Positions 50,322 to 62,566 of a stretch of 64,000 bases of DNA are shown piece after piece. The notes beneath the pieces were generated by a model. It was given only the letters and a program-made list of their open reading frames with translations, did not search any database and was not told where the DNA came from. The position numbers were made by a program, and so were the translations under genes. Source of the DNA: Rotaria sp. Silwood1 (lineage: Eukaryota > Rotifera > Eurotatoria > Philodinida > Philodinidae); assembly GCA_905250075.1 (NCBI GenBank), contig CAJNOP010000413.1:119934-183933 (forward strand), read 5' to 3'. Every line of letters starts with the position of its first letter. Positions within the stretch are counted from its first letter, which is position 1.

Positions 50322-51314
50322 CCCATTCCAGCCGGATGTCTCCATTTGGATACATTAAGCCAATGCTTTACGAAGAAGTAACTTGTAGTGATGATATGAA
50401 ATATTTTGACGATTTGATAAATGAGTTAACACATTTCAACACACATTCACATGTTTAGAAGAAGGAAAAAACACTCACTAAGAAAATGGCCGACTCTACC
50501 TCAAATGATCCAAAATAGCGTCCGTATAGAAATAATCCTTTTCTCGTGCCTCTAAATAATCAAACTTCGAAGCAAGTAGTTGTTAATTTTCCTTCGTAGA
50601 CCTATAGTCTATTGCATCACTAGGACGAATTATTTAAAAAACTCGAATAATAAAAAATGGGAATGTATTCATTTGGATACATCCGGCTACTAAGGGACAA
50701 AAATTTTGAAAAACTCATTTTTTTTTTGTCTGTCAAAATTCAATATTTTATGGTTTTGTTGCATCTATACCTGTAGATATAACCATAGTTTGTCCATGTT
50801 TTGCAGGCCAAAGCTTAAATATTTGTAGAATGTTCTGAAATTCTCCAGTACGGTGCAAGATTAGCTCAATATGTCCAAAAAATTTCTGAACATTCAGGAA
50901 CATTCTAGAGATTTTCTAAACATTTCGTAATAGTCTAGTTCTGAATACTACAGAATGTTCAGAAATTTGTTGACCGGATTGAGCTAATTTTGCATCGTAC
51001 TACAGAATTTCAGAACATTCTACAAATATTTAAGTTTTGGTCAGCAAAACATGGACAAACTGTGGTTACGTCTACAGGTATAGATGTAACAAAATCATAA
51101 CATATTGAATTTTGACAGACAAAAAAAAATGAGTTTTTCAAAATTTTTATCTCCTAGTGGCCGGATGTATCCAAATGGATACATAAAGCAATTAGATGCC
51201 GAAGCACTTATTGGTTCTGAAAAATAAACTTTTGCTATCTCTATGGTCTAGGAGCAACAAAAATGCACGAAAAGAGTTTTTGCTACCTGTCTTCTGGTAG
51301 CCGGCTGGAAAGGG
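50322..51314. mobile_element. piggyBac-like non-autonomous foldback element (993 bp)
   Basis: TTAA at 50318-50321 and 51315-51318 flanks ends CCCATTCCAGCCGG and, complemented, CCCTTTCCAGCCGG. TTAA duplication with CC-starting ends is the piggyBac signature. Inside, 50663-51184 is a large palindrome (arms about 220-250 bp, centre near 50923) bounded by TTTGGATACATCCGG and its complement. No transposase is present. Confidence 0.82.
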
Positions 51315-51958
51315 TTAACAAGAATATTTAATAAATGAATTTTATTGAAAAATTTCAATCGAAAATAAATCTTTAGATTGTTATCATATATTTAAAAAAC
51401 TATTATCAACAATAGATGATTTTAATTTCAAGATAATTGAGTTAGAATCCTTTGTTTTTAGTTTTATCATAAACTTATAAAGACATGATAATGATCATCA
51501 GATCTATTTATGAGTATAAGAGTTTCATTCAGTTATCATTTAAAATTCAAAACTGTAGTTGTGACTCGATAAAGTTGCCTCGTCAAGTTTCACTTTTTTT
51601 TTGTTTTATTCATATAGATAGAAAACGTGACTTTTTCCTTGGTTAAGATAAGTTAATTATCATTAAGCATATATTATTTATGTACAAAACGGATCATCAA
51701 TTTGATGTTCATAATCGAACATAAGTTCTATACGTATAAGTTAAATTAGAATAAAGAAAATATTCTTTCTAGAGCATCTTCTGTTTTTAGCGTTTTAAAC
51801 TGATTTTGCACCAATCGATTTTTGTAAACTAATGAGTGGATAAATATATATATTTGTTAGGTTTATTTCTAAATGATAGACTTCGATAGATTCCATAGAT
51901 TGAGTTTACTTACTCTAGACGAACTTCTTTTGGTCTACGCAGGAGATACTTAAGAATC

Positions 51959-52246
51959 TTGATCAAGAAAGTCATGCGGTATGAACAAATCTTGAGGCAA
52001 AATTTGAGACCTTTTAGCAAGCTCAGGCTCTTGAACTTCTTGTTCTATCACTTGATATTCTTGCACATGTACTTGAATTCTTATGCAAGCGTTTCTCTTA
52101 TTCAAGAATTTTTTTATAGTTTTTTTTGCAATTTTACGTTCAAAATAACTCAACTTTTAATAAAAATTTACAGGTGTATTTTTATGCAACACTGAAGCGC
52201 TTGTCTTGAACAAGAAATTCATGCGCTATGGACAAATCTTGAAGTC
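51959..52246. repeat. direct repeat pair, about 250 bp apart
   Basis: CTTGATCAAGAAAGTCATGC (from 51959) followed by GGTATGAACAAATCTTGAGG recurs as CTTGAACAAGAAATTCATGC (from about 52206) followed by GCTATGGACAAATCTTGAAG. The interval is rich in CTTG words. Nature unknown. Confidence 0.6.
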
Positions 52247-54296
52247 TGTGTAGGTCAAATGCATGAAAAAAAAGTTCGCATAGGGTAACTAAAATCAATC
52301 TTTGATTACTCTTTCAAAACAAAATATAGGTGTGATTATACTGATAGACATTAGAACCATTCTTATTTATATTTATGTTGTTACTATACATTGAAAATAA
52401 TTTTTAACAATGAAATAAAGGTAATAGATTATATTTAGAGAAACTGTTTTTTTATTCTAAATCTTACGATTTTTTTAAAGATATTTCTTCATAGGATTTG
52501 AAAAGGTAATACAAAAAGAAATCAAACTTGTCAATAGACAATATTTTTGGAATGAAAACCTATATAAGGGGATGTTCGATTAGTTTTAAAATGTCTTAAA
52601 TAGGATTTTAAAGAATTTCATATATGATAGTTATCGACAAATAGAAGATCACAAGATTTTTCATGATTATACTTGAAAAATAAAAATTTTACAAATGACA
52701 CTGCTTTTTCTATATAATTCATATTAAATAGAAAAAATTAAAAATAATAATTAAATGACTGATTAAGATAAATCTTCTATTAAACGTTTATATATATATC
52801 GAATAACTTTTTAATAAACTTTTTTGAACGAAATAATATAAAATAGTTCAATGTCATTTAATTCAACATTATTCTTAATAAATAACTTCTGTATTAATAT
52901 ATAAAATTTCGAAAAAGAAAAGTCTAAGAAGATATTTTATTTTTCATTTAATAATAAGTTTTAGAACATGGTGACCTTAATTAAAAATTTATTCGAAAAA
53001 TAATATATCTGACATTCAATCTTAGTATTAGATTTACATATGATATATTATGCATTGAAATTTTTTTTTATTGAATTTTTTTTTTGTTCAGATAAATAAA
53101 AAAAAAATCAAATATTTCACATGTTGATTTTAAATTGATAAACAATTTGAATTTATTCTATAGACATTTATTTGTTTGTCTATGATGAATTTTTAGGTAG
53201 TTATTGATAAAAGAGAATCATCATTGTCATCTTTCATATTTATATTCCATTGGGATATTGATGACAAATTTATTTTTATCATAAGATATTTTTATATTGA
53301 AGTATATCTTAAAACTATATCAATGAATTTGTTTGCAATAAAAAAAAAAGAAATCCTAACGAATATATCTTTCTCAAATATAATTAATTGAAATGATCAT
53401 TGATGAATTTCTCTAAATTTTAAACTAGTTTTTACAAATAAAACTTTTTTTTTTTTGTTATAATCGAAATAAATATTTGTAAAAGTACAGATGATTTTTT
53501 TTGTTAAAAGATAAATAGTTCTCAATTATTAAAAATTTAAAAAAACAAAAGTAAAAATTTGATAATATTGTTAATAGAGAATGTAAATAATGTTTAATGA
53601 CGATAGTAAATATTCATAAAGTGAAGTAACATTGACGATCTTGTTCTATTAGAATACATCGTCAAGCCGTTTCTTGTCATTTCTTTTCTAATCATTTTGT
53701 TCGCCAGACGTTTCGCTTTTTGACAAAATTGCCTTCGCGCATCTACAAATTTTTCAATTTGAAAAAATCATATCGATAAAAGACACTTTTCTCTTTCAAA
53801 TCATATAGATTTTCTTTTGAAAAAATTTTTTTATCTCAATCAAATTATTAAAAACTTTACAAATATCCATCAAATCTTATCTTGCTCTTCGTATTTTTAC
53901 TTGTTTTCTTCCATATTATTATTTATGAATCAAGAAAAATTTTACATTATTTTATAGATAAAAGTCTTCTCTATCGAATGGCATTGAAATTTTTCAAAAA
54001 TTTGAAAAAATTCTATCAGAAAAAAGTAAATTTGTTGAAAAGGGTTTGAACAATGATGAAAAATGTCGATCGGCAAAAGCAGTCCTATGTGCGGTTCGAT
54101 TCGTTTACCGAGAAAGAAGAAGAGAAAAAAAAAGCAAGAACGACAACGACCAACATAGACTACCACCATTATTCTCATTCATTTTATCGACATCGTTCTC
54201 CCGCGCGCACGCACACACACGCACACATCTCAATTTCTTAGCTTTTTTTTTGTTGCTACATATTCATCAGTAGATCTATATTTAAAATTAAACAAT

Positions 54297-55277
54297 ATGA
54301 CTGATCTTACTAATTCAACACCATCAACATCACTTAATACATCGCAAACAGCAACAACAACAACAACAGGTTCAAATGCAAATAAAAAAAGTAAAGGAAA
54401 TACATTAAATAAAAAGAAAAATGTTAAAAGTTTAACAACAAAAAGTCATCCGAAATATTCTGTTATGATTAAACAAGCAATAACACAATTAAATGATCGA
54501 AATGGTACATCAAAAGCTGCTTTATTAAAATATATATTAGCTAATTATAAAGTTAATCCAACAACAGCAAATCAACATCTTAAATCAGCATTACGTGCTG
54601 GTATTAAAAATAAAACATTAAAACAAACAAAAGGTATTGGAGCTAGTGGAAGTTTTAAATTAGGTTTAACATCAACAAATAAAACAAAATTATCAACTCA
54701 TAAAAAACCAAAATCAACAACAAATAAATCACGTAGTCGTTCAAAAACATCAACACAAAATAAAAAAACAACGAAATCTCGTTCATCATCAAAACCTAAA
54801 TCAACAACTGAAACAAATAAACGAAAACGTTCACCATCTTCAACTAAAAAACAATCACCTAAAAAACCTGCAACTAATACAACAACAACAACAGCAGCAA
54901 CAACATCTGATAATCAAACTAAAAAGAAACCAATAAAGAAAGAAAAAAAAGTTAAAATAGGTTTGTTTATTTATTAATATTTTATTTAAATTTTTCTTAT
55001 TTAATATAATTTAGCTAAAACAAAACCAAAATCTTCAACTAAACCAAAAACTTTAAAAAAAAAAACAACATCAACAAAGAAGAAAGCTCCTAAGACTGCT
55101 TCATCAAAATCTAAAACAAAATCAAAATCATCAACTGGAAATACAGCTAATGCATCATCAGCAACAACAAATTCATCATTGAATACTGCTAATGCAAGTT
55201 CAACAGGAAAAAAAGTTCGTAAAAGTACAACAACAAAAAAAGGAAAAAGTCAAAAAAAATCATCAAACAAAAAATAA
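54297..55277 (+). CDS. linker histone H1
   Basis: Two exons, 54297-54960 and 55015-55277, join in phase to 308 residues. The winged-helix globular domain lies at about 51-124 (HPKYSVMIKQAITQLNDRNG, SKAALLKYILANY, then GIGASGSFKLG). It is preceded by a Thr/Ser/Asn-rich head and followed by a very basic tail of Lys, Ser, Thr and Pro with repeated KKP, KPK and TSTKK words. It binds nucleosome linker DNA and compacts chromatin. The tail is longer than in most animal H1 proteins (about 190-220 residues in total). The presence of an intron and the absence of a recognisable histone 3' stem-loop point to a polyadenylated, replication-independent type. An AATAAA lies at 55634-55639. The start is the only ATG that keeps the head in frame. 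Confidence 0.93.
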
Positions 55278-56860
55278 ACTTTATTAAAATATAAATATAT
55301 ATAAATATATACACTATGTATATTATTCTATAACATCTCTGTTTGTTTTTTTCGAAACGTTAATATCTTATTCTATAGAATATTATCAAACCGTTCGATA
55401 TGTTCTATTCGTTTCTATTATATAACATTTTCTCTTTTTTTATGTTGTTTTTTGTTGTCTTTGTAAGGCGTTTTATGAACGCTCCCATTACTATTTACTA
55501 TCCTTATTACTATTATGACTAGAACTATATTTGTGTCTTGCCCCATTTTTTTTTCTGCTTTTGCTTTTCTGTGTATATTTATATATATATATAGATGTAT
55601 GTTCTTTTTCTTGTCTCGCCGCTATCCGAGATTAATAAAAAAAAAAAAAAAAAACAAAAATTTTATTCCTTTACTCAAAGAATATCTCTCTTGATGATAA
55701 TATTCAACATAAAACAAGTTATCAAGTTCTATGTTCTTTAAAGAAACAAAGTGTTTGAACTATGTTTCGAAGTTCGTTAGATGACACAACAAATATTAAT
55801 GATTAAACAATCAACAAGATATTTATAATCAGTTTTATTGAGGACATATTTGTTAGTTAAATAACTATAGAATTTTATCTAACATATCGACAAATGTCAA
55901 AGTGAAAATACTATATTCAACGTCAAATCTTAAATAAAATAATCAATTATTGATAAAATTTTGTTTTTGGTATATATAGTTAAATAGTATGTTGATGAAT
56001 CTTATTATTGAATTACTCAATGTAAAACAAAATAATTTTATGTTAAAATAGTGAAGATAAAGAGAGAAGACAGTTTTTCATAGGATAAGGCACTCACTCA
56101 TTTACTCATATTTGATTTGTCATGGTAACATATTCATTCAAAATGACCCATTACATTAGAACGATTCGAACAAGCTTACAATTCTGAAATTTTCTTCGTT
56201 CCAAACAAAATATTTTTATTCATGTTTTCAACTAAGACAAAAGACTTGACGTTGATAAGATGCTCTTTCTTTTCTAAAAAGAATTATCATCAAACCATTC
56301 CAGTAGCGTGCACTGGTCGACTATTTTGCGATAGCATTTTCAACAGGTATTGCTTTTGCTGCTAATTATTCTTAATTAACAATTTATCCATTAATATATC
56401 AACTCTAACGATCAAGATTCACTGCATTTTACTTATAGCAAAAATATGAGCCTAAATAGTTTTTTTTCCCATATGATAGAGGTACTTTTGTCGACTGCTG
56501 TACATATATGCATTTGTAAAAAAAAATATTGTTGTATTCCGAAATATTTCGATGCGCACGGTAACTTATGAATCGTACAGATCTTAGTTAAGCAAGCTTG
56601 ATTGACAAAAAGAACAATTTTGAATTTGCCAACGAACTTTCCTCGTTGACCAAGAGTAAAACCGATGAGCTAATCTGTATTAAAAAACCTTATACAATAT
56701 GACACGAACTGTCATAGTAAGGCTGACAGCAGCCATTCCTATATGGAGCCTATCAAGCACATACTTATTCTGAGATTCAATTTACATCAATCTTTTCGAC
56801 ATATTTTCATTACTTCATCTTCTTATTATTCTATTCAACTTTCAAAAGTTTTGCTCAAGA
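55278..56860. other. non-coding stretch after H1
   Basis: 3' flank of the histone gene, then AT-rich DNA with nothing I can name. A candidate poly(A) signal lies at 55634 followed by an A run. Confidence 0.6.
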
Positions 56861-58260
56861 ATTTCATCAATAATTTGCACGTAGGTGAAGTTAGCGCCAG
56901 ATTCGAGTAAATCCCGCCAAGATTCGCCCAGGAACATGTTTCAACTATCCCAAGGTGTGTTCCAAGTACAACTCGATGAGCTCTATCGAATGGTGTATTC
57001 CAATTCCCGATAGCTAAAACACCGTCCACGAAAATCAGAAAATACTAGATTTTCACCATAGGTGATTCTGCATCCATCGACTAAAACCCGCCAAGATTCG
57101 CTCAGGAGCATGTTCCAAGTGTTCCATTCGTGTTCCAAGTACAACTTGACGCGCTCTATCGAATGGCGTGTTCAGATTTTCCATAACTCAAACTAAGTCT
57201 GAGAAAATTTAAAAATACTAGTGTATCACCACAAAAATCCTGGATTTTATGCAGTAAAACCCGCCAAGATTCGCCCAGAAACATGTTCCAAACATTCCAC
57301 AGGTGTTCCGAGTACAACTCGATGAGCTCTATCGAATGGTATATTCCGATTCCCGATAGCTCAAACCAAATCCAAGAAAATCAGAAAATACTAGATTTTC
57401 ACCATAGGTCATTTTGCATCCATCTACTAAAACTCGCCAAGATTCGCTCAGGAGCATGTTCCAAGTGTTCCACTCGTGTTCCGAGTACAACTTGACGCGA
57501 TCTATCGAATGGCGTGTTCAGATTTCCCATAACTCAAACTGAGTCTGAGAAAATTTGATAATACTAGTGTATCACCGGAAAAATCCTGGATTTTATGCAG
57601 TAAAACCCGCCAAGATTCGCTCAGGAGCATGTTCCAAGTGTTCCATTCGTCTTCCAAGTAAAACTTGACGCGGTCTATCGAATGGCGTTTTCATATTTTC
57701 CATAACTCAAACTGAGTCTGAGAAAATTTGATAATACTAGAGTATCAGTACAAAAAAATCTCGATTTTAGGCAGTAAATCCTGCCAAGATTCGCCGAGGA
57801 GCATGTTCCAAATGTTCCATTTATGTGCTTAGGATGGCTCACGCATCTGTATACGATGGTGTATTGAGCTGTTTAATACCGCTAACCGTGTACGCAGAAA
57901 TCGCAAACATGGACCCCGCTATACATGACTTTGTCGCTGATACAGTAAAATCAGCTAATATCTGTGAAGGAAGATGTTTGCAGATGTCCCATTCGTGTTG
58001 AAAGGAGTGTTTAAGAGGCTCCATGCTTTCGTAGATTGCAATGGTCGAAACCACAAACTATACTGTAGATAACGCGTGAAAAACTATTAATAGGTGTCTC
58101 ATAATATGTAGCGATGATACTTATATTGTAAAATTAGCCGAAATTCATTTAGAAGTACGTTTCAAATGTTCCATTTGTGTCCTAGATACAACTTGATTTG
58201 CCCTGTCAAATGTTGTATGCATGTTTTCAATACACTGAAATGCCTTACCGAAGTCTTTTA
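56860..58260. repeat. tandem satellite, about 173-bp monomer, with alternating monomer types
   Basis: Six clear monomers begin with CCCGCCAAGATTCG at 56913, 57087, 57260, 57433, 57606 and 57780, so the period is 173-174 bp. Monomers 1 and 3 share ACAACTCGATGAGCTCTATC and CCGATAGCT. Monomers 2, 4 and 5 share CTTGACGCG and CATAACTCAAACT. This gives an A-B-A-B-B order. Two more degraded monomers can be traced to about 58260. The frames inside are artefacts. Confidence 0.92.
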
Positions 58261-58680
58261 TACTGTGGACACCAACCAAATAGGTCAATGAATTGTTTTG
58301 TTGCAGGGGAAAATTCGTTGTGAAATCTATTCTAATTTTGTTTTTTCTATCATATGCAGTAAATCTTCTATTTCAACTACCCGGGCAGACAAGCATGTCA
58401 CTTTTTGTACTAATTTAGTATCAAAAAAAGTATGTCTAATTTTCTATATAACTTGTCCCCTTTGTACAGATTTTTTGCATCGAAATTTTTGATGGCAAAA
58501 AACGGCTGCTTTTTTTTCTCAAAAATAGTGAAAAACTTTTGAGCGTTTAAACGCATTAAAAAACATAAAATTAAGCGTCAAATTGTGTGCAATTTTTGTT
58601 GAACTATTTTCGAAAATTTTATTTTATGCGTTTATTAGTTGTATTTTGTGAATAACAGTTATCTGTGTTTCTCTTCTTGC

Positions 58681-59150
58681 TAGAGCGGTATGGAGTTTTT
58701 TATAACATCCCCACCTCAATTCAGTACATAGTTATATTTTACTTTTGAAAGAGTACTATCCAGCTCTACTTTTAGTCTCCACCATAAATTTCTAAAGAAG
58801 ACAATCCTACAAAGAGTCCTATACATTTTTATCAAATGCATTTTTAGTGATACAGTAATTTAAATTTTTTGTGTTATCTTTTCCAACTAGCTTAAAAACA
58901 CATCTTCAATTATCTGAAATATTACTGACATGAAACGACATAGAACGTAGCAATGAAAGATTTAAACTGCTGCATCACTGAAAATGCATTTAGAAAAGTG
59001 TATAGACCCTTTTTTAGGTAACTATCTTCCTCAGAAATTCATGGTCGAGTCTAAAAAAAGGAGCTTGGTCGTACCCTTACAAAAGTAAAGTACAACAAAG
59101 TACTGAATTAAGGCTTGCGTGTTGTAGAAAAAACTCGATACTACTAAAGA
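58681..59150. mobile_element. foldback element, about 470 bp
   Basis: Two diverged arms of about 200 bp pair around a centre near 58915. Examples are AATGCATTTTTAGTGATACAG with CTGCATCACTGAAAATGCATT, and CTCAATTCAGTAC with GTACTGAATTAAG. No protein is encoded, and flanking duplications are not clear. It is old, judging by roughly three quarters identity. Confidence 0.65.
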
Positions 59151-59509
59151 AAGAAGAAGAACAGAAAGTACGAGTATACTAATGATCTAATGGTTCGCAG
59201 TTGAATCGTTCTTAGATTGCATCTATGAAATGACCTAACGACGAAGAACCCTATCATATTATACTCAATTTGAATACTCACAATTTTCTCAAACGTCTGA
59301 ACTCCTTGTAAACAAAATTTGTCTCTTTCAAATTTAAAATTCCTTTGTAAAGCAAATCTTTATGTGTAAAAAACTAAAACATTCTATCTGATCTATAGTC
59401 CGAGTAACTCTTAGATAAAAACATAACAAATTAACAACTCATTCGCAGCTATTAGAATAGGTGAGACTGACTGGAAATACCACAGTATTTTTTTTCTTCC
59501 CGTATGACG

Positions 59510-60130
59510 TAAGTAATTAAAAGTAATTTTTTATCCAAGTATGTTCCCTCTTCATTTTGATCTTGAAAGTGGCCTAAATAAAAAAAAAATATTTCTTTCT
59601 TTTTAAATAAATGCGTTACTATTCATTATGTCGTCCAGATAGATCTAAGCAATATTTTTATATTCGCAATATTTTTCTATTTATACTTAGTGTTCATTTT
59701 GGTCTTAAGGTGGCAGATCTAAATGAAAAAAGAAAACAATTTTTTCTCTAAACAATTACTTACCATTTATGTTGCTATAGATAGTGATCAAAATAAAAAA
59801 GATACATAAGTTTTCTCAAGTGCTTACTGTTCGTTGTATTATTGAGATTAATTTGAATAATCAAAAATAAACAATTGTTATATATAAATAGTAAATATCG
59901 ATTTTCATATTGAGATTGATCTAAATGATAAAAAATAAATTTTCTAAGAAATCAATTACTGCTTATGTTGAGAGAGAAAATAATCTAAATCAAAGAAAAT
60001 ACGTAAGTGTCGTTAAAAATATTCACCACACATTGTGTTATTGAAATCTGTCTACCTAAAACAAATAAATAAACGAATAGATTTTATCTACAATCACTAA
60101 ATTTGGTTTCCACGTTGAGGTCAATCTCAA
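59510..60130. repeat. degenerate tandem repeat, period about 60 bp
   Basis: Variants of TTACT..TTATGTTGAGATTGATCTAAA followed by AAATAAA-rich DNA recur roughly every 60 bp about eight to ten times. Similarity is low, so both the period and the copy number are approximate. Confidence 0.4.
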
Positions 60131-60578
60131 CAGAAAAACTTACATTTGAATAGATTTCTGATCGCGACAAATTATCGAAAATATTTACAATACTAGGGTC
60201 CTCTATAATATATCGTTTCGTATCTAAAGAATGACTAGTGCTCGGATAGTGTGCTAAGCTCTATTGAAGTGAAAAATGGATGAGCCCAGCTTTTAGCGTA
60301 GACTTCATCTAAACGTTATGTATTTATCACTCTCAAATTTATCCTAAACTCAATTACCAGATCACGTATTAGAGCTATAAATTCATATAGTTCAAGGTGA
60401 CTATGAGACTTTGACTTTGGAACAGGGTATATGTAGAACTGTAGAGGAAAAATTTCTCCATTATCTGATGTATATATTTCTATATTATCAACCTCAATTG
60501 CGTTATGTTCATATGCCAGTTGGCCGCACTACACTCGCCATGTCTATAAAAGGATGTATTGAAGTTGGTACTCTCTAC

Positions 60579-60875
60579 TCAAATATTAACAGTCTGCAAT
60601 AGTTTTACTATACACGCATCACTTGATGGTGGAAGTCTTCTTCTGCAAATGTACATGTATCCCACTGTGTAGTTAATGACTACTATGAACAGTGCATCAA
60701 CCCTATCAAGACAGCAATTGCTTTCCTTACAGAAATTTTCCCGGAAGTGATAAACATTCATTGCTTCTTCAAATTGGTCATACTTTCTTTCGTACACTGT
60801 TGTAAAACTTCTCAATTCAACAAATATATTTAGTGTGACTACGTACTGGTTATATGACGATTGATCCAATCTCAT
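60579..60875 (-). pseudogene. possible decayed coding fragment
   Basis: The minus-strand frame of 98 codons has balanced composition (YDQFEEAMNVYHF, then RRRLPPSSDACIVKLLQTVN). This is weakly reminiscent of kinesin-light-chain-like TPR units, which are abundant in bdelloids. No splice partner, repeat periodicity or full TPR consensus is present. It may be chance. Confidence 0.2.
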
Positions 60876-61299
60876 GTATGTTTGTTTTTAATCTTGATGA
60901 ATACGTTCTCTGTTATTCATGTTCGACATGAGATCATATAAATAATAAAAAAAAAACATTAATGCTATTTCAAATTGACTTTCTTTTTTCTAAAAGTTCC
61001 CTCTAACACTGGAATAATATTCATCCATTCTCACTAAAAGAATTAAAGTCAGTTCATAGACAGCACACAAATATTACAATGAATAGACATTGGTCTCTCC
61101 AAAAACATTCAGAGGAGAGAGAAATAAAAACTTATTTCTTCCAAAAATTTCCAAGCGACCAAGTTTTACTAGAGTACGACTAATTGATCCAGCATATACA
61201 TATCCAGGACGACTCTGTACTTAGTGTATAAAAATTCATCCATCGTATCATGATTTGGTTAATTTTTATCCTGTTGATTGTATTTCCTATTATAAATAT

Positions 61300-62566
61300 C
61301 AGTGATATGATCGATCCGGTTTAAAAATTTTTTGGTTCGGTTCCAAATATTCGGAACGAATTTCTATCCAAATATTTATTTAAATACATTTAACTTTATT
61401 CGAGTGCTCTTACATCTTTTTTTCTTATTCTTTTCTTTTCTCTCCGACCGTAATAATTTCAATGAATTATCACACTTTTCTTCTGTCCTAAATGTTAGGA
61501 CATTCTAACAAAAGAACACGTTGGACGTTATCTTTATATAACATAGTCTACGCTGGAGTAGATGACAGTTATTTATCTCTCTCCTTGTGTTTCATTTACT
61601 CTCTTATGTATGAAAATACATGTATAAGTAATAGAAAAAAAAAAAAAGAAAAGATGATAATTCGAATAAAACTGGATTTCAGTTCAAGTGAACCGAAGAT
61701 TTTACAAACATCAAGTTTCATTACACAGAGAGGGATTTGTAACAAACATATTCACTAAGAGTGAATAAAGAAAGTGTAGCTAATTTCTGATTTTACTCAA
61801 CTACTTATTAGTTTCATTCAGTGTACCTTTTTACAGACTGCATTTCAGTATGAAGCACTCATATATGTATATAAGTATCAATTAATTGTCATGTTGTAAT
61901 AACTCTAAGCGGATAACGAAAACATTATTTTTAACATTCAGGGAATATATAACAATGAACATTTTAATTAAGAAAATATCACTTAAATGATATTTCGAAA
62001 TAGATCGATAAGTAAAGCCTAAAAAGTCATTGAAATTGTTCATTTTGCGATGATGGGTAGATTATTTCTCTCAATTTTAGGTTCTCTTTGTTATATAAGT
62101 CTTCTAAGTTGAGAGTAGAACTGGATTTAATAAAGTAGTAAAAAATTATTATAAGATATTACTTAATTTTCTTTTAAAATGAGTGTATTATATAAAATGT
62201 AGCCCCTATATGTATATCTGCACTGAACGACGACGACAAAAAAATAACTTGAACGGCTCTTGATTAACAGAAAAAATTGACTAACCACTGAAAATAAACT
62301 AGATTTCTATCATTCAAAATTTCTTTTACCCTGAGAACGAAAATGCTCATGTCCTTAAGATCATTTCTACTACAATTTTCTAGTTTGTTTATAGAACTAT
62401 CAATGACATTATAAGCATCTCTTCAATAAAGAATTTTAGGAGAATATTCTTAGAAAAAAATAATAGTTTTGAAACTTTTTTTTTCTCCTTGATTTTTAAT
62501 CGGTTCAGCTCTGTTTAAAACTTTTTCGGTTCAGTTCTAAAAAAAGAAGAACCGGTCCCACCACTG
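61300..62566. mobile_element. non-autonomous hAT element (1267 bp)
   Basis: Ends CAGTGATATGATCGATCCGG and, complemented, CAGTGGTGGGACCGGTTC. They are flanked by ATAAATAT (61292-61299) and ATACATAT (62567-62574), a 7-of-8 match expected for an aged hAT duplication. Next to each end are repeated GGTTCGGTTC-type words. The interior has no transposase. Confidence 0.75.

Larger units (their letters stand above)
49660..54296. other. intergenic region with a piggyBac-like element
   Basis: No gene was found. It contains the TTAA-flanked element at 50322-51314 and a pair of direct repeats near 51960 and 52211. The remainder is AT-rich. The region 54040-54290 just before the H1 gene is more GC-rich and includes a CGCACGCACACACACGCACAC tract, possibly part of the H1 promoter or leader. 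Confidence 0.6.

Noticed and set aside
56835-58054. Short ORFs in the satellite
   Set aside because: Each reads through monomers of the 173-bp tandem repeat. The frames differ between monomers, so none is coding.
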